Assembly (NCBI GenBank): GCA_934119955.1
Contig: CAKOSZ010000007.1
Coordinates: forward strand, 48,841 to 112,840
Source: an uncultured Bacilli bacterium
Lineage (GTDB): Bacteria; Bacillota_I; Bacilli_A; RF39; UBA660
Length of the DNA: 64,000 nucleotides
Direction: 5' to 3'
The translations under genes and the position numbers were made by a program. A model generated the notes under the pieces. That model was not told the DNA's origin and ran no database searches. It worked only from the letters and a program-made list of their open reading frames with translations. Positions 27,325 to 36,049 of this stretch are shown here, one piece after another; position 1 is the stretch's first letter; the number at the start of each line of letters is the position of its first letter.

Positions 27325-28875
27325 ATGAAGAAAGTAGTTATAATAGGAGCAGGACCTGCTGGACTTACAGCAGCATACAAACTTTTAAAAACTAAACAAT
27401 ATGAGGTTATTATAATAGAAAAAGATTCCATATCCGGTGGTATTTCTAAAACAATCAATTATAAAGAAAACTACATGGATTTAGGAGGACATCGTTTTTT
27501 TACTAAACGCAAAGAAGTTATGGATATTTGGAATACTTTCCTAGATATTCAAAATAGTCCTTCCAAAGATGATAAAGAATTAAAACGCATAAAAAAATAT
27601 CCAATAAACGGAAAAGATCCTGAAAAAGAAGATGATGTATTTTTAATAAGAAATAGAGTATCAAGAATATATTATAATAAAAAGTTTTTTGATTATCCTA
27701 TTACTTTAAGTTTAAAAACTATTAAAAATCTTGGTTTTTTTAATACTTTTTTAGCAGGACTTAGTTATTTAAAATCATGTTTTATCAAGAAAAAAGAGAA
27801 TAATTTAGAAAACTTTTATATTAATCGCTTTGGAAAAAGATTATATAAAACTTTTTTTTATGAATATACCAAGAAACTTTGGGGAATTGAACCATCTTTA
27901 ATAGATGCTTCTTGGGGTAGTCAAAGAGTTAAAGGCTTATCAATTAGAAAAGTCTTAAAAAATGCTTTCTTAAAATTATTTCATATAAAAAATAAAAGTA
28001 TAGAAACATCTTTAATAGAAGAATTTTACTATCCTAAATACGGGCCAGGTCTATTATATTCTAATATGGCTAAATATATAAATGAAAAAGGAGGTAAAAT
28101 TTTATATCAACACGAAGTTGTTAAAATTCATAAAAAAGGTGATAAGATAAATGCAGTTACAGTTTTAAATAATAATCAAGAAAAAATAATAACGGGTGAT
28201 ATTTTTATTTCTACTATGCCAATTAAAGACTTAGTTTTAGGAATGAATCCATCTAAAAAAATTAAAGATATTGCTAGTAATTTACCATATCGTGATTTTA
28301 TAACCATAGGTTTACTAGTTAAAAATTTAAAGTTAAAAAATAAAACTAATATTAAAACAATTAACAATATTCCCCCAGATTGTTGGATATATATTCAAGA
28401 AAAAGATGTTAAAATTGGTCGTATTCAAATATTTAATAATTGGAGTCCATACCTTGTGAAGGATAAAAATACAGTTTTTCTTGGTTTAGAATATTTTTGT
28501 ACTGAAAACGATGAATTATGGCAAAAAAGTGATTTAGAAATAAAAGAACTTGCAGTTTTAGAACTTGAAAAAATGCAAATAATAGAAAATAGTAGTATTT
28601 TAGATTTTCATGTTGAAAGAGTTAAAAAAGCATATCCTGCCTATTTTGGAAGTTACGAAGAGTTCCCTAAGTTAAAATCATATTTAAATACTTTTACAAA
28701 CCTTTATTGTATAGGAAGAAATGGTCAACATAGATATAACAATATGGATCACTCAATGTTAAGTGCTATTGTTTGTACAGATTTAATTACCGGTAAAATA
28801 ACAGATAAAGAATTATTATGGCAAGTAAATACTGAAAATAATTATATAGAGGAAAAAGATGAAAAAGATAATTAA
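27325..28875 (+). CDS. FAD-dependent oxidoreductase, amine-oxidase / UDP-galactopyranose-mutase-like
   Basis: The protein has 516 residues. The FAD-binding Rossmann motif VIIGAGPAGLTAAYKLL is at residues 4-20, followed by IIEKDSISGGISKTI and GGHRFF. A middle section (FYINRFGKRLYKTFFYEYTKKLWGI) and a late FAD contact (YCIGRNGQHRYNNMDHSM) match the sugar-linked NAD(P)/FAD oxidoreductases found in polysaccharide clusters. The substrate is unknown; a carotenoid or porphyrin role is less likely given the neighbours. It overlaps the GT-C gene by 17 bp, followed by gtrA, so a membrane-linked sugar modification is likely. The ATG at 27325 has TGAGGTAAT ahead. Confidence 0.75.
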   Translation: MKKVVIIGAGPAGLTAAYKLLKTKQYEVIIIEKDSISGGISKTINYKENYMDLGGHRFFTKRKEVMDIWNTFLDIQNSPSKDDKELKRIKKYPINGKDPEKEDDVFLIRNRVSRIYYNKKFFDYPITLSLKTIKNLGFFNTFLAGLSYLKSCFIKKKENNLENFYINRFGKRLYKTFFYEYTKKLWGIEPSLIDASWGSQRVKGLSIRKVLKNAFLKLFHIKNKSIETSLIEEFYYPKYGPGLLYSNMAKYINEKGGKILYQHEVVKIHKKGDKINAVTVLNNNQEKIITGDIFISTMPIKDLVLGMNPSKKIKDIASNLPYRDFITIGLLVKNLKLKNKTNIKTINNIPPDCWIYIQEKDVKIGRIQIFNNWSPYLVKDKNTVFLGLEYFCTENDELWQKSDLEIKELAVLELEKMQIIENSSILDFHVERVKKAYPAYFGSYEEFPKLKSYLNTFTNLYCIGRNGQHRYNNMDHSMLSAIVCTDLITGKITDKELLWQVNTENNYIEEKDEKDN

Positions 28876-30355
28876 TAAAATTACTAATAAATTTAAAATG
28901 TATAAGCCTCCTAAATTTTTAATTTATTTATTATTGTTTTTGGTAGTAATAACTGTTTTTTTAGAAAATAAAACGCTTGATAATGATACTTGGTTTTTAT
29001 TATCTCATGGTAAATATGTTTTGGAAAACGGAATTCCTTATTTTGAACCATTTTCAATACACGAAGGATTTTCTTTTGTTATGCAACAGTGGTTATCAGC
29101 AATTATATTTTATCTTGTATATTCTCTATTTGGTAAATTAGGTCTTAGAATTTTAGTCTCTTTAATATTTTCTTTAATTATTTCCGTTATTTTAAAATTA
29201 ACCCTTTTAATTTCAAATAACAAATTTTATTTAGCAAGTTTAATTACCTTTTTAATTTCAGTTTTCTTAATACCTTGCATGGTTACAAGACCTCAAATAT
29301 TTACTTATTTGATTCTTCTTCTTTCAATGTATTTATTTGAACTATATATTAAAACAAGAAAAAATAAATATTTATATATTTTGCCAGTTCTATCACTTCT
29401 TCTAATCAATTTACATGCTTCTATGTGGTTTATGCTATTTTTATTTTTACTTCCTTTTATAATAGATAGTTTTAATTTCAAATTTAAATTAATTCATGGA
29501 AGTAATTACTTTTCTATACACATTATAATTTCTGTATTATTAATGTTTTTAGTAGGTTTTATAAATCCTTACCATCTAGATGCAATTACTTATATATTTA
29601 AATCATATAACATCAAAGAAATAAATAATTATATTGGAGAAATGAAATTAGTATCAATTAAAGAATTTGCTGGAATTATTCGTTACTTTTTGATATTTAT
29701 TGTATTATCAATTTATATTATTTACAAGAAAAATGATTTAAAACTTCGTTATTTTCTATTATTAGTAGGTACGCTTTATCTTGGTATTAGTAGTTACAAA
29801 GGATATAATTTATTCATTTTAGGTGGAATTTATCCTCTTAGTTATTATTTAAATAAAGAATTTTTAGAATATAAGAAAAAGAATTTTTCTAAAAAATATA
29901 TAATTTTATCAACCTTGACTATTATTTTAGTCGGGGGAGTATTAACAATAATAAGTATATCTACTAATCAGAAAAAAGTAATATATGATGCACCAATTCA
30001 GTCAAGTATTAATTATTTAGAAAAAAACTATTCCAAAAACATAAAACTATATACAGATTATAATAATGGTTCCTATGCTCTTTTTAAAGGCTTTAAAGTT
30101 TATATAGACCCACGGGCTGAGGTATATTTAAAAAGTAACAACAAAAAAGAAGATATTTATATTGAATACTACAATCTTCAACATGGTCTAATTAATATAG
30201 ATGATTTTTTAGAAAAATATAACTTTGATGTTGTTTTACTTGATACAAAAGATAAAATTTATGACTATTTTAATGATGAAGAAAAGAAAAACAATAATTT
30301 ATACAAAGAAGTTTATAATGATAAGGAATATGTAATTTATGAAAGAATTAGTTAA
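28859..30355 (+). CDS. Polytopic membrane protein, GT-C glycosyltransferase-like
   Basis: The protein has 498 residues with about 9-10 membrane helices. The first extracellular loop has LDNDTWFLLSHGKYVLENG and PYFEPFSIHEG with QQWLS, the arrangement seen in GT-C lipid-linked sugar transferases (acidic residues after helix 1, DPFS-like loop, xxWL). A soluble domain of about 110 residues closes the protein (YTDYNNGSYALFKGFKVYID, FDVVLLDTKD). The ribosome-binding site AGAGGA lies inside the flavoprotein gene. It overlaps gtrA by 17 bp. It probably moves a sugar onto an external acceptor. Confidence 0.65.
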   Translation: MKKIINKITNKFKMYKPPKFLIYLLLFLVVITVFLENKTLDNDTWFLLSHGKYVLENGIPYFEPFSIHEGFSFVMQQWLSAIIFYLVYSLFGKLGLRILVSLIFSLIISVILKLTLLISNNKFYLASLITFLISVFLIPCMVTRPQIFTYLILLLSMYLFELYIKTRKNKYLYILPVLSLLLINLHASMWFMLFLFLLPFIIDSFNFKFKLIHGSNYFSIHIIISVLLMFLVGFINPYHLDAITYIFKSYNIKEINNYIGEMKLVSIKEFAGIIRYFLIFIVLSIYIIYKKNDLKLRYFLLLVGTLYLGISSYKGYNLFILGGIYPLSYYLNKEFLEYKKKNFSKKYIILSTLTIILVGGVLTIISISTNQKKVIYDAPIQSSINYLEKNYSKNIKLYTDYNNGSYALFKGFKVYIDPRAEVYLKSNNKKEDIYIEYYNLQHGLINIDDFLEKYNFDVVLLDTKDKIYDYFNDEEKKNNNLYKEVYNDKEYVIYERIS

Positions 30356-30752
30356 AAAAACATATCATAAATATAAAAAAATTATAATCTATTTTATTGT
30401 TGGAAGTGTTGCTACTTTAATAAATGCTTTAAGTTATTATTTTTATAGAATGATAATTAATACCTATGAAATAAATGTTATCTTATCATGGGTTACTTCC
30501 TTAATATTTGCTTTTTATTTGAATAGAAAATATGTTTTTAAAAGCAAAAATAAAATAATTAAGGAATTCATTAATTTTAGTCTTTCCAGGTTACTAACTC
30601 TTATTTTAGAACTTATATTCATGTATATCTTAGTTGATTTATTTAAAATAAATGATATGCTTGCTAAACTAATTAATTTAATCATAATTTTCATAAGTAA
30701 TTATTTGTTAAGTAAATTTCTTGTTTTTAAAAAGTCAAGTACTAAGATATAA
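30339..30752 (+). CDS. GtrA-family membrane protein
   Basis: The protein has 137 residues with four membrane helices. YFIVGSVATLINALSYYFYR, SWVTSLIFAFYLNRKYVF and FISNYLLSKFLVFKK are the usual GtrA landmarks. Members are thought to move or position polyprenyl-linked sugars. The gene overlaps the GT-C-like gene and ends the operon. The expected GT2 glycosyltransferase that loads the lipid carrier is not in this operon. Confidence 0.87.
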   Translation: MKELVKKTYHKYKKIIIYFIVGSVATLINALSYYFYRMIINTYEINVILSWVTSLIFAFYLNRKYVFKSKNKIIKEFINFSLSRLLTLILELIFMYILVDLFKINDMLAKLINLIIIFISNYLLSKFLVFKKSSTKI

Positions 30753-30856
30753 TGCTATTTTAAAATTAATTTTATGTATTTTAGTATATTTAAAAAAATA
30801 TAGAAGCCATTTTGTAAATAATTAATGAAATTCTTTATTATTATTTATTTCTATGA

Positions 30857-30862
30857 TATAAT
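30857..30862 (+). promoter_or_regulatory. Extended -10 of lspA
   Basis: TATAAT at 30857 is preceded by TGA at 30854. No good -35 is seen. The expected transcript start falls at about 30869. Confidence 0.5.
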
Positions 30863-30877
30863 TTCTTTGTGATAAGT

Positions 30878-31342
30878 ATGAAAAAAATATATGTATACAG
30901 TTTATTATTTTTTATAGTTGACTATTTAAGTAAGTTACTAATTAAGTCAAATTTTGATTTGTTTCAAAGTATAGAAATTATTCCAGGATTTTTCAATTTA
31001 ACGTTTGTCTATAATGAGGGGGCAGCATTTAGTATTTTAGAAGGAAAAAAGATATTATTTGTTTTACTAGGCCTTTTTCTAATAATAGGTTTATTAATAT
31101 TTGCAGGGAGAGAGAAAATTAATAATTATAAAATAATTTGTTATAGTCTATTAATAGGAGGAGTACTTGGTAATATGTTTGATAGAATTTTTTATCAAGG
31201 AGTAGTTGACTTTTTTGCTTTTAAATTGTTTAATTATGAAGCACCTATCTTTAATGTTGCAGACTCTTTTATTGTAATAGCAACTATTTTAATTATAGTA
31301 GATAGCATGAGGAGGAAAAATGAAAATAGAAGTACTTACTGA
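30878..31342 (+). CDS. lspA: Lipoprotein signal peptidase (SPase II)
   Basis: The protein has 154 residues with four membrane helices. It cuts lipoprotein signal peptides such as that of the gene at 9234. Conserved stretches FNLTFVYNEGAAFSI, GGVLGNMFDRI (first catalytic Asp) and IFNVADSFI (second catalytic Asp) are intact. ATG 30878 gives the normal start MKKIYVY. An in-frame GTG at 30869 is possible. Neither has a Shine-Dalgarno site and the mapped -10 would put the 5' end at about 30869, so the message may be nearly leaderless. It overlaps rluD by 23 bp, the usual pair. Confidence 0.94.
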   Translation: MKKIYVYSLLFFIVDYLSKLLIKSNFDLFQSIEIIPGFFNLTFVYNEGAAFSILEGKKILFVLLGLFLIIGLLIFAGREKINNYKIICYSLLIGGVLGNMFDRIFYQGVVDFFAFKLFNYEAPIFNVADSFIVIATILIIVDSMRRKNENRSTY

Positions 31343-32216
31343 TGAAAATTTAAGAATTGATAAATTTTTAAGTTCAAAAATGGATTTATCAAGAAATAAA
31401 ATTCAAAAATTAATAGATGAAGGGAATATCTTAGTAAACGGTTCTAAAATTAATAATAATTATAAAGTAGATTTAGGCGATATAATAGAAGTTACCAGTA
31501 TTAAAAGTGTGCAGGTAAATAATGACTTAATTCCTTGTGATATTCCACTTGATATTGTTTATGAAGATGATGACTTACTTATAATCAATAAAAAATCAGG
31601 AATGGTTACGCATCCAGCCCCTGGTAACTATGAAAATACCTTAGTAAATGCTTTAATTGGAAAATATCAACTTAGCAGTAATGAGTTAAGACCAGGAATT
31701 GTGCATAGACTTGATAAAGATACAAGTGGCTTGATGTTAGTTGCCAAAAATGACTATACCCATGAAAAATTATCTACTATGATTCAAGAAAAAAAAGTTG
31801 AAAGATATTATTTAGCACTTGTTGAAGGAACATTTAATCATGAAACTGGAACAATTGATGCTCCAATAGGAAGAGATCCAAAAAACCGCGAAAAACAAAT
31901 TGTTACCAGTGTAAATTCCAAAAAAGCAATTACACATTTTAAAGTTATCAAAAGATATAATAATTATACTTTAATAGAATGCAAATTAGAAACAGGAAGA
32001 ACCCATCAAATAAGAGTACATATGGCTTATATCAATCATCCAGTTGTAGGAGATCCTTTATATGGCAAAAAACTTAAAGATAGTGATTTTGGCCAACTTT
32101 TACATTCCTATAAAATTAAATTTTTTCATCCAAGAACAGGTAAAATCATAGAATTTGAAAAAGAACCACCAGAAGAATTTCAAACTATTCTAAAAAATCT
32201 TACAGAAGATTTTTAA
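31320..32216 (+). CDS. rluD: Large-subunit pseudouridine synthase, RluD type
   Basis: The protein has 298 residues. An N-terminal S4 RNA-binding domain (RIDKFLSSKMDLSRNKIQKL) is followed by the RluA/C/D catalytic core with HRLDKDTSGLMLVAK (catalytic Asp about 133) and ETGRTHQIRVHMAYINHPVVG. It modifies 23S rRNA. The ribosome-binding site GAGGAGG is inside lspA. The lspA-rluD order is typical of Bacillota. The close relative RluC cannot be fully excluded from sequence alone. Confidence 0.92.
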   Translation: MKIEVLTDENLRIDKFLSSKMDLSRNKIQKLIDEGNILVNGSKINNNYKVDLGDIIEVTSIKSVQVNNDLIPCDIPLDIVYEDDDLLIINKKSGMVTHPAPGNYENTLVNALIGKYQLSSNELRPGIVHRLDKDTSGLMLVAKNDYTHEKLSTMIQEKKVERYYLALVEGTFNHETGTIDAPIGRDPKNREKQIVTSVNSKKAITHFKVIKRYNNYTLIECKLETGRTHQIRVHMAYINHPVVGDPLYGKKLKDSDFGQLLHSYKIKFFHPRTGKIIEFEKEPPEEFQTILKNLTEDF

Positions 32217-32297
32217 ATTATAATTTCTATAACAGATATTATTAAATTAAAAATAAATTCAAATTAATAACGAATTAAAAATAAATAAGGAGGTGCC

Positions 32298-33587
32298 ATG
32301 AAGTCTAAAAATAAAATATTCTTTTTTCTAATGTTAGTTGTTATATTTTTAAGCGCTTACAAATTATTAAGTAAAAGTTATTCTAATCAAGAAAAAGAGC
32401 CTAAAAATGATATATTAAGTAATATCAATTTAGTAGGCAATGTAGATTTATTTACAATATATGGACGTTTCTTTAACTTAAAAGGTTCAATTGATGATAA
32501 CACTGATAATTTAAGCCTAGTTTTAAGAAATGATAATTATGAAAAAGAATTTAACTTAATAACTAAGATAGAAAATAATAAAACAATATTTCAAACGAAT
32601 GAATTAATAAATACAGGAATAAACCTAGAAAAAATATCCCCAGGCACGTATATAGTTCTTCTTAAAACTAAAAAAAATGATAAAAATATTTATTATACTT
32701 TAAACAATAAAACTAAATATGATAATTTAGAATATTATACGATTACCAAAAATAAACAAAATAATAAAATAGATATAGAATTTCAAAAGACAAAAGATGG
32801 TGATGCTAAGAATTATTTACTTTTAAACTGTCAAAATGTAAAATTACCAGATGATATTTATGATATTGTTATTGATCCAGGTCATGGGGGTGAAGACGTT
32901 GGAGCAAGTAAAAATGGTTATTATGAAAGTAAAATTAATTTAGAATATGCCTTAAAATTAAAAAGAAAATTAGAAAGTTTTGGTTATAAAGTAAAATTAA
33001 CTCGTGAAAAAGATGAAACTATTCCAAACTATGGTGATAATAGTAGAGTTAATGTTCCCTATCTAAGTAAGGCTAAACTAATGCTATCAATTCATCAAAA
33101 CTCAGCAAATAGCAACGTAAATAAGGGTGGTCTGGAAATATACGTTGTAAATCATACAGATATAGAATTTGCTAATACCCTAGTTAGCAAAATAGAAAAA
33201 TATACAAGTAGTCCTATTTCAAAAAATGTGTCTTATAAAATTAATAAAGGCGTTTATTTAAGAACATTAAGTAAGAGTGATTTAAATGATATTTATGAAG
33301 ATGCTAAAAAAAACAATTACACTCCTTATGAAAAGGCAACACTTGATTCAACATATTATTATATGATAAGAGAAGTAGGTGGAATTATAACAAATTCTTA
33401 TGTAGATTCAAGAAATAAAACCAAACCAGGTAACACTTATTATGATAGTAATCATGGGGTAGAGGCTTATCTTTTAGAGCTTGGTTATCTAAATAGTAGT
33501 AGTAATTTAAAAATAATTTTAAATGAAAAAGATAAATTTGTTGAAGCAATTGCAGAAAGTGTACAAGAATATTTACAAATTGATTGA
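32298..33587 (+). CDS. N-acetylmuramoyl-L-alanine amidase (Amidase_3)
   Basis: The protein has 429 residues. One N-terminal membrane helix or uncleaved signal (8-22) is followed by a linker region of about 170 residues, then a zinc amidase domain: VIDPGHGGEDVGA (His ligand, about 195), ESKINLEYAL (Glu ligand), LMLSIHQNS (His ligand) and AYLLELGYLNS (catalytic Glu). It cleaves the amide bond between MurNAc and the stem peptide during wall turnover or cell separation. AGGAGGTG precedes the ATG. No SPOR or LysM domain is visible. The linker domain is not recognised. Confidence 0.88.
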   Translation: MKSKNKIFFFLMLVVIFLSAYKLLSKSYSNQEKEPKNDILSNINLVGNVDLFTIYGRFFNLKGSIDDNTDNLSLVLRNDNYEKEFNLITKIENNKTIFQTNELINTGINLEKISPGTYIVLLKTKKNDKNIYYTLNNKTKYDNLEYYTITKNKQNNKIDIEFQKTKDGDAKNYLLLNCQNVKLPDDIYDIVIDPGHGGEDVGASKNGYYESKINLEYALKLKRKLESFGYKVKLTREKDETIPNYGDNSRVNVPYLSKAKLMLSIHQNSANSNVNKGGLEIYVVNHTDIEFANTLVSKIEKYTSSPISKNVSYKINKGVYLRTLSKSDLNDIYEDAKKNNYTPYEKATLDSTYYYMIREVGGIITNSYVDSRNKTKPGNTYYDSNHGVEAYLLELGYLNSSSNLKIILNEKDKFVEAIAESVQEYLQID

Positions 33588-33612
33588 TTTACGTTAAAAA
33601 AAATGTTATTAT
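33584..33612 (+). promoter_or_regulatory. Promoter of the ruvX-mltG-yrr operon
   Basis: TTGATT (33584-33589), a 17-base spacer and TATTAT (33607-33612) with TGT before the -10. The -35 overlaps the amidase stop codon. Confidence 0.5.
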
Positions 33613-33627
33613 AATTATGGTGATTTT

Positions 33628-34047
33628 GTGACATATTTAGGCCTTGATTTAGGAACAAAAACACTTGGTATTAGTAAATCAAGTGGAGTAATAGCAACAA
33701 CTTATAAAACTTTAAGACATAATGATGATTACAACTATTTAATCCAAGAACTAGGAAAAATCATTGAAGGATTAAAAGTAGAAAAAATAGTACTTGGTTA
33801 TCCTAAAAATATGAATAATACTTTAAGTGAAATGACAAACAAAGTTTTAGAATTTAAAAAAATGCTTGAAGAAAAGTTTAAAATAGAAGTTATTCTAGAA
33901 GATGAGAGATTAACTTCTAAAATTAGTAATGCCGTTTTAATCAAGGGCGATTTGTCAAGAAAGAAAAGAAAGAATGTGGTTGATGGAGTAGCGAGTACAG
34001 TTATTTTACAATCATATTTGGATAGATGTAGAAAGGATAAAATATGA
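33628..34047 (+). CDS. ruvX: RuvX/YqgF Holliday-junction resolvase-like nuclease
   Basis: The protein has 139 residues. The RNase H-like opening YLGLDLGTKTLGIS holds the first catalytic Asp. VLGYPKNMN and EVILEDERLTS supply the further core residues. In other bacteria the family trims the 5' end of pre-16S rRNA. It starts with GTG at 33628 after a GGTGATT site. The order ruvX-DUF1292-mltG-yrrM is the same as Bacillus yrrK-yrzB-yrrL-yrrM. It overlaps the next gene by 4 bp. Confidence 0.93.
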   Translation: MTYLGLDLGTKTLGISKSSGVIATTYKTLRHNDDYNYLIQELGKIIEGLKVEKIVLGYPKNMNNTLSEMTNKVLEFKKMLEEKFKIEVILEDERLTSKISNAVLIKGDLSRKKRKNVVDGVASTVILQSYLDRCRKDKI

Positions 34048-34349
34048 AAGAAAAAAATACGTTTACAGTTATTAATGATGAAGGAAAGGAAATCGTTTGT
34101 GATGTTTTATTTACATTTGATAGCGATGAAACCAAAAAAAGTTATATAGTTTATACAGATAATACAAAAGATCAAAATGGAAATATTCAAGTGTATGCTT
34201 CAATTTTTAATCCAGATGCTGATGATGAAGGCACAGAATTATTACCAATTCAAACAGATAAAGAATGGAAAGTTATAGAAACAATTTTAAGTTCTTTACA
34301 AGAAGAAGTAAAAAATGCAACCGGAAGTGAAAGTTCTAGCAACAACTAG
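34044..34349 (+). CDS. DUF1292 protein (YrzB-like)
   Basis: The protein has 101 residues, small and acidic. NTFTVINDEGKEIVCDVLFT, KSYIVYTDN, ELLPIQTDKEWKVIETIL are the standard blocks of DUF1292. The function is unknown, but the gene is kept between ruvX and mltG across Bacillota. Start and stop codons overlap with ruvX (ATGA). Confidence 0.88.
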   Translation: MKEKNTFTVINDEGKEIVCDVLFTFDSDETKKSYIVYTDNTKDQNGNIQVYASIFNPDADDEGTELLPIQTDKEWKVIETILSSLQEEVKNATGSESSSNN

Positions 34350-34377
34350 AACTTTATTAAAAATGTAAGGAAAGTGT

Positions 34378-35451
34378 ATGAAGAAGTATTATAAATTATG
34401 GTTAATAATATTTTTGATTGCCTTATTTTTAGTAGTTTCCTTGATAATGATATATTTTTCTTTTATAAGTCCTGTTAGCAATAATAAATCTTTAAAAGAA
34501 ATAGTAATACCTGCTAAAACAACAAGTAAAGATATAGGAGAGATACTATCTAAGAATAAAATAATCAAAAATGAAAAATTTTTTGTTGTTTACTTAAAAA
34601 TTAATAAAATCAATGATTTAAAAGCTGGTACTTATCAATTAAGTGAAAGCATGGGATTAAAAGAAATTATTCAAATTCTTCAAAAAGGTAATTCCTATAA
34701 CGATCAAACAATTAAAATAACATTTAAAGAAGGCATTAATTTTCGTGAATTTGCTAAGGTGGTTGCTGATAACACAAATAATAGTTATGATGAAGTCATC
34801 AGATTTTCATCTCTTGAAAATAAAGAATATTTAAATAGTTTAATTGAGGATTATTGGTTTATTACAGATGATATTTTAAATAAGGATATATATTATCCGT
34901 TAGAAGGATATTTATACCCTGATACTTATTTTTTTAGAAGTAAGGATGTAACAGTAGCGGAAATATTAAAAAAACTACTAGATCAAATGAATACAAATTT
35001 AGAACCATACAAGGAAAACATAAATAATAGTGGCTTTTCAGTTCATGAAATATTAACGCTTGCATCAATGGCCGAAAAAGAAGTCAGCATTCCTGATGAT
35101 AGAAGTAAAGTTGTTAGTGTTTTTATAAACAGATTAAACAAAAATATTTCACTAGGAAGTGATATAACAGCAAGATATGGTATAAAATTAGATGATACAC
35201 GTGCTCTTAAAAAAAGCGAATATAATGATATCAATCCATATAACACAAGACTTACAAGCAAATTAGGATTACCAGTAGGACCAATTAGTATGGTTTCAAT
35301 TTCTAGTATTGAAGCAAGTGTAAAACCAGAAAGTACAAATTATCTATATTTTATTTCTAATATTCAAACTAAACAAACATTCTTCTTTGAGAATTCACGT
35401 GATTTTGAAAATAAAAAAAATGAATTAAAAGAAGTAAACGGAGGTTACTAA
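34378..35451 (+). CDS. mltG: Endolytic murein transglycosylase MltG
   Basis: The protein has 357 residues with an N-terminal membrane helix (about 7-30) and the YceG domain outside the cell. Landmarks are LEGYLYPDTYFF, ILTLASMAEKEVSIPDD (the expected catalytic Glu in the AEKE region) and YNTRLTSKLGLPVGPISMVS. It cuts growing glycan strands and sets their length. The stop codon is followed without a gap by yrrM. Confidence 0.93.
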   Translation: MKKYYKLWLIIFLIALFLVVSLIMIYFSFISPVSNNKSLKEIVIPAKTTSKDIGEILSKNKIIKNEKFFVVYLKINKINDLKAGTYQLSESMGLKEIIQILQKGNSYNDQTIKITFKEGINFREFAKVVADNTNNSYDEVIRFSSLENKEYLNSLIEDYWFITDDILNKDIYYPLEGYLYPDTYFFRSKDVTVAEILKKLLDQMNTNLEPYKENINNSGFSVHEILTLASMAEKEVSIPDDRSKVVSVFINRLNKNISLGSDITARYGIKLDDTRALKKSEYNDINPYNTRLTSKLGLPVGPISMVSISSIEASVKPESTNYLYFISNIQTKQTFFFENSRDFENKKNELKEVNGGY

Positions 35452-36048
35452 ATGGATTATTCGATGGGAGATATAAAAGCATTAAAGGAATACGCACATG
35501 CAAATAATATTCCAATAATGCAAGATGAGGGAATAGATTTCCTCGCAACCTTTATAATCAAAAAACAGATTAAAAATATTTTAGAAATAGGAACAGCAAT
35601 TGCGTATTCAGCAATAATGATGGCTAGATGTGCTCCTGATATTCATATTACAACCATAGAACGCGATGAAGCAAGATATTTAGAAGCATTAAAAAATATT
35701 AAAAAATTTAATTTGGAAGATCGCATAACATTAATATTTAATGATGCTTTAAATGTATCCTTAGATGAAGAGTATGATTTAATTTTTATAGATGCTGCTA
35801 AGGGAAAAAATAAAGATTTTTTTGAACATTTTGAAAAAAATTTAGCAATTAATGGTTATGTTATAACTGATAACATGTATTTTCATGGGTATGTTGAGGC
35901 AAAAGAAGAAGATATACCAAGTAAAAATATTCAAAGAATTGTTAAAAAAATAAAAGAATATACCTATTTTTTAGAAAATCATATGTTATATAAAACTACA
36001 ATATATAGAGTTGGCGATGGGGTTGCTGTTACTGAAAGAAGGGGTTAA
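35452..36048 (+). CDS. trmR: tRNA 5-hydroxyuridine methyltransferase TrmR (YrrM family)
   Basis: The protein has 198 residues. It is a SAM-dependent O-methyltransferase of the COMT-like class 3: ILEIGTAIAYSAIMMA (SAM loop), TIERDEARYLEA and DLIFIDAAKGKNKDF (metal/acceptor region). Bacillus YrrM (TrmR) turns ho5U34 into mo5U34 in tRNA. The next two genes are the homologues of the hydroxylation proteins, so the same pathway is likely. GGAGGTTACTAA just before ATG 35452 is the ribosome-binding site, inside mltG. Confidence 0.85.
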   Translation: MDYSMGDIKALKEYAHANNIPIMQDEGIDFLATFIIKKQIKNILEIGTAIAYSAIMMARCAPDIHITTIERDEARYLEALKNIKKFNLEDRITLIFNDALNVSLDEEYDLIFIDAAKGKNKDFFEHFEKNLAINGYVITDNMYFHGYVEAKEEDIPSKNIQRIVKKIKEYTYFLENHMLYKTTIYRVGDGVAVTERRG

Positions 36049-36049
36049 G

